Of a stretch of 64,000 bases of DNA, positions 59,826 to 64,000 are shown in pieces. The stretch comes from JAGVUD01 sp052033935 (GTDB lineage Bacteria > Armatimonadota > UBA5829 > DSUL01), in contig JBPOJE010000002.1 in assembly GCA_052033935.1 (NCBI GenBank), forward strand, positions 6,099 through 70,098, read 5' to 3'. The translations under genes and the position numbers were made by a program. How positions within the stretch are numbered: position 1 is the stretch's first letter; every line of letters starts with the position of its first letter. The notes under the pieces are model-generated. The model was not told the DNA's origin and did no database searches. It saw nothing but the letters and a program-made list of their open reading frames with translations.

Positions 59826-61088
59826 TTAGTCGTTGTAGCGCGGGGTGGTGAGGTTGTCGAGTACCTCGGCGTTGGCCGGGGGCTCGTAGTTCTGCCATGG
59901 GGTGCCGGCGACGCCGATCTCCTCGTCGGTCAGATAGCAGCCGGGGTCCGGTGCCAGCCAGTCGCCCCAGTACCGCTCCGCGCGCACGCGCAGATTGCCG
60001 TTGCACATCGGCTTGAAGTGGCATCCGCCGCAGCGTCCCTTCAGGCGATCGTAACGATCCTTCAGAATGTCCATCACGGGGTCGGAGCGGTCTGCCCAGA
60101 TGTCGCCGAACTTGCGGTCGCGCACGTTTCCGAAGCTGTAGTGCCAGCTAAACTGGTCGGGGTGCACGTGTCCCTGGTTGTCTATGCAGGCGATGGCGAT
60201 TCCGGACTGGTTGCCGCCATTCCACTCCAGCATCTGCCGCGCCTCTTCCGCTCGCGCCGGGTCGTCGCGCAGCAGCGTCAGATACAGATACGGGTTGTCG
60301 GTGTGGTTGTCCACGGTCAGGATGTCCTTCTCGATTCCCCGCGCGTGGAAGTCCTTCGTCGCAGCGAAGATCATGTCCACCACCCGGCGCGTCTCGGCTG
60401 GCTCCAGGTCTGTCCTCTGCATCCGGTTGCCGCGCCCGGCGTAGGCGAGATGATACACGCACAGGCGCGGGATGTCCTCGTCTTCCATCAGCCGGAAGAT
60501 GTCCCCGATCTGGTCGCAGTTCAGCTTGTGAATCGTGAAGCGCAGGCCCACCCGGATTCCGGCCTGCCGGCAGTTGCGGATGCCCCGGATGGCCTCGTCA
60601 AATGCCCCTTGCTTGCCTCGAATCCGGTCGTGACGCTCGCTGATGCCGTCAATGCTGACGCCCACGTAGCTGAAGCCGCGCTCTTGTATCTTTGCTGCGG
60701 TCGCGGTATCAATCAGCACCCCGTTTGTCGAAAGCACCGTCCGGATCCCTCTCTCCCGCGCGTGCCCGGCCAACTCCCACAGGTCGGGGTGCATCAGCGG
60801 CTCGCCGCCGGAGAAGAGCAGGGTGGGGACGCCGAAGCTCGCCAGGTCATCTATCAGCGCGATGCCTTCCCGCGTCGTCAGCTCTCCCTCGTAGTCCTGA
60901 TCGCGTGAGTCCGCGTAGCAGTGCATGCAGCGCAGATTGCACCGCCGCGTGAAGTTCCACACTACAATCGGTTTTTTGTCCTCAGAGTAGTGCAGGAGAT
61001 GGGCAGGCATCCGCGATGTCCGCCTGCCATAGCGCAGGGCATCACCGGGAGTCGCCGTTCCGCACAGAAGTCTTGTTACACCAAGCAT
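59826..61088 (-). CDS. radical SAM protein of the AhbC/NirJ heme group
   Basis: A 420-residue radical SAM protein with CNLRCMHC near residues 50-57 (CxxxCxxC) and a C-terminal SPASM-like Cys set (CGGCHFKPMCNGN and PGCYL). The opening VTRLLCGTATPGDALRYGR and HLLHYSEDKKPIVVWNFTRRCN is the wording of AhbC/NirJ-type proteins, which work in the siroheme-dependent route to heme or in heme d1 synthesis. SPASM-type peptide-modifying enzymes are the alternative. It is six bases behind mqnC and probably co-transcribed with mqnE-mqnC. No other ahb or nir gene is visible. Confidence 0.72.
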   Translation of the reverse strand: MLGVTRLLCGTATPGDALRYGRRTSRMPAHLLHYSEDKKPIVVWNFTRRCNLRCMHCYADSRDQDYEGELTTREGIALIDDLASFGVPTLLFSGGEPLMHPDLWELAGHARERGIRTVLSTNGVLIDTATAAKIQERGFSYVGVSIDGISERHDRIRGKQGAFDEAIRGIRNCRQAGIRVGLRFTIHKLNCDQIGDIFRLMEDEDIPRLCVYHLAYAGRGNRMQRTDLEPAETRRVVDMIFAATKDFHARGIEKDILTVDNHTDNPYLYLTLLRDDPARAEEARQMLEWNGGNQSGIAIACIDNQGHVHPDQFSWHYSFGNVRDRKFGDIWADRSDPVMDILKDRYDRLKGRCGGCHFKPMCNGNLRVRAERYWGDWLAPDPGCYLTDEEIGVAGTPWQNYEPPANAEVLDNLTTPRYND

Positions 61089-61094
61089 GCCGTT

Positions 61095-62147
61095 CTAGAC
61101 CTGACTGTAAAGCGTGTCGCGCCGCTGGGGCTCGTACCCCGCGTCGCGTATAATCCGTTCGATCTCGCTGATCGGCATGTCGTAAGACGTTCCGGTCGAG
61201 CTGACGACGTTCTCTTCGAGCATCGTGCTCCCGAAGTCGTTGACGCCGTACCCGAGCGAAATAGCGCCGATCTTCGCGCCCTGAGTCACCCAGCTTGCCT
61301 GGATGCTCGGGACATTGTCCAGAAAGATGCGCGATATGGCGACCGTCCGCAGGTATTCGTAGCCGCCGGACTTCTTGCCGCCCAGTTCCGTCCCGCCGGG
61401 CTGATAGCTCCACGGGATGAACGCGGTGAATCCGCCGGTCTCGTCCTGCAGATCGCGCACGCGCTGAAGATGCTCGACGCGCTCGGCAAGAGTCTCGACC
61501 GAGCCGTACATCATCGTCGCTGTCGTGCGCATGCCTATCTCGTGCGCGTCCCGCATCACGCCAAGCCACTCGTCCGCCGTGTCTTTGCGGGGCGCGATTT
61601 CCGTGCGCACCCTGTCCACCAGTATTTCACCGCCCGCGCCCGGAAGCGATGCCAGCCCGGCGTCGCGCAGCCGCGCCAGCGTTTCCTTCACGCTCAGGCG
61701 GGCCATGTGCGCGATATAGCGCACCTCCGACACGGAAAGCGCGTGCAGGTGCGTGGTGGGGAAGCGCTCCCGGATCGAGCGGAACAGGTCTTCGAAGTAA
61801 TCGAGCTTCAGTTGCGGGTTCAGCCCGCCCTGCATCAGAAGCTCCGTGCCGCCGAGCGCAACCAGTTCCTCGATCTTCTGGAAGATCTGCTCTTTCGTCA
61901 GAACGTACCCGTCCGGCGACCCCGGCGCGCAGGAGAAGTTGCAGAACCTGCACCGGACCCAGCAGACGTTCGTATAGTTGATGTTACGCCCGCGGATATA
62001 CGTCACGACCGGTTCGGGGTGCAGACGCCACCGCATTGCGTCAGCCAGGCGCGAAAGCTCTACCAGGTCCGCGTCCTCGTAGAGCCGCAGAGCCTCCGCG
62101 GCGGATATCCTGCAGCCCTGCTCAATCCTTGCGATAGCGGCCTTCAC
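61095..62147 (-). CDS. mqnC: cyclic dehypoxanthinyl futalosine synthase
   Basis: A 350-residue radical SAM enzyme of the futalosine pathway of menaquinone synthesis. The cluster motif is CWVRCRFCNF near residues 61-70, with GRNINYTNVC just before it, GGTELLMQGGLNPQLKLDYF, LPGAGGEIL and TTATMMYGSVET typical of MqnC. GTG start overlapping the mqnE stop (GTGA). It is between mqnE and the AhbC/NirJ-type gene. Confidence 0.93.
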   Translation of the reverse strand: MKAAIARIEQGCRISAAEALRLYEDADLVELSRLADAMRWRLHPEPVVTYIRGRNINYTNVCWVRCRFCNFSCAPGSPDGYVLTKEQIFQKIEELVALGGTELLMQGGLNPQLKLDYFEDLFRSIRERFPTTHLHALSVSEVRYIAHMARLSVKETLARLRDAGLASLPGAGGEILVDRVRTEIAPRKDTADEWLGVMRDAHEIGMRTTATMMYGSVETLAERVEHLQRVRDLQDETGGFTAFIPWSYQPGGTELGGKKSGGYEYLRTVAISRIFLDNVPSIQASWVTQGAKIGAISLGYGVNDFGSTMLEENVVSSTGTSYDMPISEIERIIRDAGYEPQRRDTLYSQV

Positions 62148-63247
62148 GCCGTTCCCCCCGCAACGGGCAGGTAGAACGAATCCCGCTCCACCGGTTCTCG
62201 TCCTGCCTCGCAGATGAGCGCCAGCATCTCCTCGCGCGTCAGTTCCTGATGCGTCGCTGCCACGTCCTCGCGTGTGATCTCGTACTCCATCACCGTGCCG
62301 TCGAAGTCGTCCGCCCCGTACCAGAGCGCAATCTGTGCCACCGCAGGGCTGATCATCACCCAGAAGCTCTTGATGTGCGGGAAGTTGTCGAGCATCAGCC
62401 GCGAGACAGCGATCATCCGCAAATCAAGCGTGCCAGTCGTTGGGAGGATGCCTTCCAGTTCCGTCCGCTCCGCGTGAAACGCGAGCGGAATGAACGCAAG
62501 GAAGCCCCCTGTCTCGTCCTGAAGCTCGCGCAGCCGAATGAAATGCTGAACGCGCTCGGCATTGGTCTCCATGTGTCCGTAAAGCAGCGTCGCGTTCGAC
62601 TTCAGCCCCTCCCTGTGCGCCTCCCGCGCCGTGTTCAGCCACTGCCCGGCGTCCATTTTGCGCCCGAAAAGCTCCGCGTGCAGCCGCTCCGACATCACCT
62701 CGACGCCGCCGCCCGGCAGCACGCCAAGCCCGGCTTCCATCAGTTCGCGGATCGTCTCGTCCAGTTCTTGGCTGCCTGCCTCCGTGATCTGCGCCAGTTC
62801 GATCATCGTGAACGCTTTCACCGTCGCTTCCGGACGCGCCTGCTTCACCGTCCGCACAAGGTCCACGTAGTAGCTGTAGGGCAGCGCCGGGTTCAGGCCC
62901 CCAGTAACGTGCACTTCCGTAATCGGGACATGCCGGAACGCCTCGATGCGCTCGCGGACACCGTCCATCGTGAGGGTGTAGGGGGCCGGGTCGCCCTGCT
63001 TCGCGTAGAAAGAGCAGAACCGGCACCGCTTGCAGCAGATGTTCGTGTAGTTGATATGCTGGTTGCGGACGTAATACGCACGGTTCCCGTTGTGGGCTTC
63101 CCGGACGTGGTTCGCCAGCTTCCCGATAAGCCCCAGATGCGGGGTTTCGAAGAGCCGGACGCCGTCTTCAAATGACAGGCGCTGCCCACTGGCGACCTTT
63201 TCGAAGATGTCCTCAAGTCCGGCGGTGGCGAATTGCTCAGAGTTCAA
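62144..63247 (-). CDS. mqnE: aminofutalosine synthase
   Basis: A 367-residue radical SAM enzyme that joins the pathway intermediate to SAM-derived adenosine. The cluster motif is CCKRCRFCSFYAKQG near residues 70-84, preceded by NQHINYTNIC; ITEVHVTGGLNPALPYSYY, GVLPGGGVEVMSERLH and SNATLLYGHMET follow. These features separate MqnE from MqnC. The start is TTG at 63247, with no strong ribosome site. mqnA, mqnB and mqnD are not in the window, so they must lie elsewhere. Confidence 0.93.
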   Translation of the reverse strand: MNSEQFATAGLEDIFEKVASGQRLSFEDGVRLFETPHLGLIGKLANHVREAHNGNRAYYVRNQHINYTNICCKRCRFCSFYAKQGDPAPYTLTMDGVRERIEAFRHVPITEVHVTGGLNPALPYSYYVDLVRTVKQARPEATVKAFTMIELAQITEAGSQELDETIRELMEAGLGVLPGGGVEVMSERLHAELFGRKMDAGQWLNTAREAHREGLKSNATLLYGHMETNAERVQHFIRLRELQDETGGFLAFIPLAFHAERTELEGILPTTGTLDLRMIAVSRLMLDNFPHIKSFWVMISPAVAQIALWYGADDFDGTVMEYEITREDVAATHQELTREEMLALICEAGREPVERDSFYLPVAGGTA

Positions 63248-63347
63248 TCAGTAAATCCTGGCCGCGGGGCGGCCTTCTCCAACCAAATCATATACCACGC
63301 AACCCTTTGCCGCCACGACACGCCTTCAGCAAACAACGGCAGTGTGC

Positions 63348-63353
63348 CATAAT
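63348..63353 (+). promoter_or_regulatory. CATAAT -10-like element, possible leaderless start
   Basis: CATAAT ends six bases before the ATG at 63360. No ribosome site can fit between, so the URO-D-family transcript may be leaderless. Confidence 0.35.
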
Positions 63354-63359
63354 GGCGCT

Positions 63360-64000
63360 ATGCTGCACGACTGCCTCCGCAAACTTGAAGATCTCATTGA
63401 CCCGGCGCACGCCGCCGCCGTCGAAAAGCGCGTCGCTGCCGCGGTGTCGTACGAACCTGTGGACCACCTGCCGCTCATCGTTGGCTTCTCACCGCCCGAA
63501 TGGCCCGTCTTCAACTACCGCGAGACGTTCGAAGACCCCGAGAAGATGCTTCTGGCGGAGCTCTCCCAGGTGTGGGCGTCCGCGCTCGCGCGTGACGATT
63601 CTGTGTACACCATCCGCGCCAACTATGGGGTGGGGGCGGTCGCGTCAATCCTCGGGTGCGGCGTCAGCCTCTCGACGGACAACGCCATGCCGTGGGTTGA
63701 GTACCTCAGCGCCGCCGAACTCGATGCGCTGCTCGACCGGGGCGCGCCTGAGGATATGACCGCCGGACTGGGCGGGCGCATCCTCGAAACCGAAGCGCAT
63801 TATCGGCGCGTGCTGGCGGACTACCAGAAACTCAGTTCGACTGTGCGCATCTTCCTTTCCGACACTCAGGGGCCCTTCGACATCGCGCATCTCGTGATGG
63901 GGCACAGCATCTATACCGAGCTTTACGACAACCCTGAACGGGTTCGCCGCCTGCTCGACATCGTCACCGAGACCTACATCCGCTTCACCCGCGCCCAGAA
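63360..64000 (+). CDS. uroporphyrinogen decarboxylase-family protein, N-terminal part
   Basis: At least 213 residues; the gene runs off the right edge. KRVAAAVSYEPVDHLPLIVGFSPPEW near the start is the opening of URO-D superfamily proteins of the methyltransferase type (MtaA/CmuA-like). IRANYGVGAVASILG, IFLSDTQGPFDIAHLVMG (near 165-182) and LYDNPERVRRLLDIVTETYIRF fit the TIM barrel that follows. True HemE enzymes differ in the first loop, so heme decarboxylation is not assumed. It is divergent from mqnE, 112 bases apart. Confidence 0.82.
   Translation, partial: MLHDCLRKLEDLIDPAHAAAVEKRVAAAVSYEPVDHLPLIVGFSPPEWPVFNYRETFEDPEKMLLAELSQVWASALARDDSVYTIRANYGVGAVASILGCGVSLSTDNAMPWVEYLSAAELDALLDRGAPEDMTAGLGGRILETEAHYRRVLADYQKLSSTVRIFLSDTQGPFDIAHLVMGHSIYTELYDNPERVRRLLDIVTETYIRFTRAQ

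Noticed and set aside
1..64000. CRISPR arrays, insertion sequences, phage genes, rRNA genes, attachment sites.
   Set aside because: None seen: no regularly spaced direct repeats, transposase or integrase motifs, or rRNA-like stretches.

Overview
The window is GC-rich, single-chromosome-type bacterial DNA (about 60-65% G+C by eye). It carries 59 protein genes or gene remnants, one tRNA, one riboswitch and no recognisable phage, insertion sequence or CRISPR. The best fit is Armatimonadota or a close relative, by inference. The pointers are an H-X9-DG type prepilin with the N-terminal wording AAILFPVFGAAREHAR, DUF6785- and DUF5107-type proteins, a heparinase II/III-like protein, a partial URO-D-family protein, futalosine-pathway menaquinone genes, an AhbC/NirJ-type radical SAM protein, a split GcvP, and many GTG and TTG starts.

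Layout. 1-6.8 kb: the start of feoB, a methyltransferase, then a carbohydrate locus (secreted six-hairpin glycosidase-like protein, two tandem MFS transporters, exported TIM-barrel isomerase). 6.9-13 kb: tRNA-Gln with a consensus promoter, then the housekeeping run glmU-prs-pth-mtaB-HIT and an organophosphate-type antiporter. 13-20 kb: secreted PHP protein, heparinase-like and pectate-lyase-like proteins, a frameshifted prepilin and a DUF1361 membrane protein. 20-24.7 kb: GNAT, TypA, a Spy-like protein, and an intact prepilin gene behind a complete TPP riboswitch with its own terminator. 24.8-29 kb: a KimA-like K+ transporter, a STAS-USP fusion and two RCK proteins. 29-33 kb: a four-gene redox operon (two exported DUF362 proteins, a small exported protein, a NapH-like polyferredoxin). 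33-38.2 kb: the glycine cleavage operon gcvT-H-PA-PB with a lipoate ligase. 38-43 kb: an unrecognised possible ATP-grasp protein coupled to a glutaredoxin, a UPF0173 hydrolase and cydAB. 43-49 kb: a broken DUF6785 gene, polysaccharide deacetylase, alpha/beta hydrolase and DUF5107 protein. 49-54.4 kb: groES-groEL with a CIRCE operator, then ilvD-thyX-MBL. 54.5-59.8 kb: a second carbohydrate operon (parallel beta-helix protein, glycosidase-like protein, L-rhamnose mutarotase). 59.8-64 kb: mqnE-mqnC-ahbC and the start of a URO-D-family gene.

Physiology suggested: a Gram-negative-type heterotroph that exports enzymes against rhamnose- or uronate-containing polysaccharides, respires with menaquinone and cytochrome bd, and may make heme by the siroheme route. 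The least expected features are the thiamine riboswitch in front of a prepilin, the K+ module in which RCK gating proteins accompany a KimA-type carrier rather than TrkH/KtrB, and several genes broken by single-base frame changes. Those frame changes may be real decay or sequence errors.
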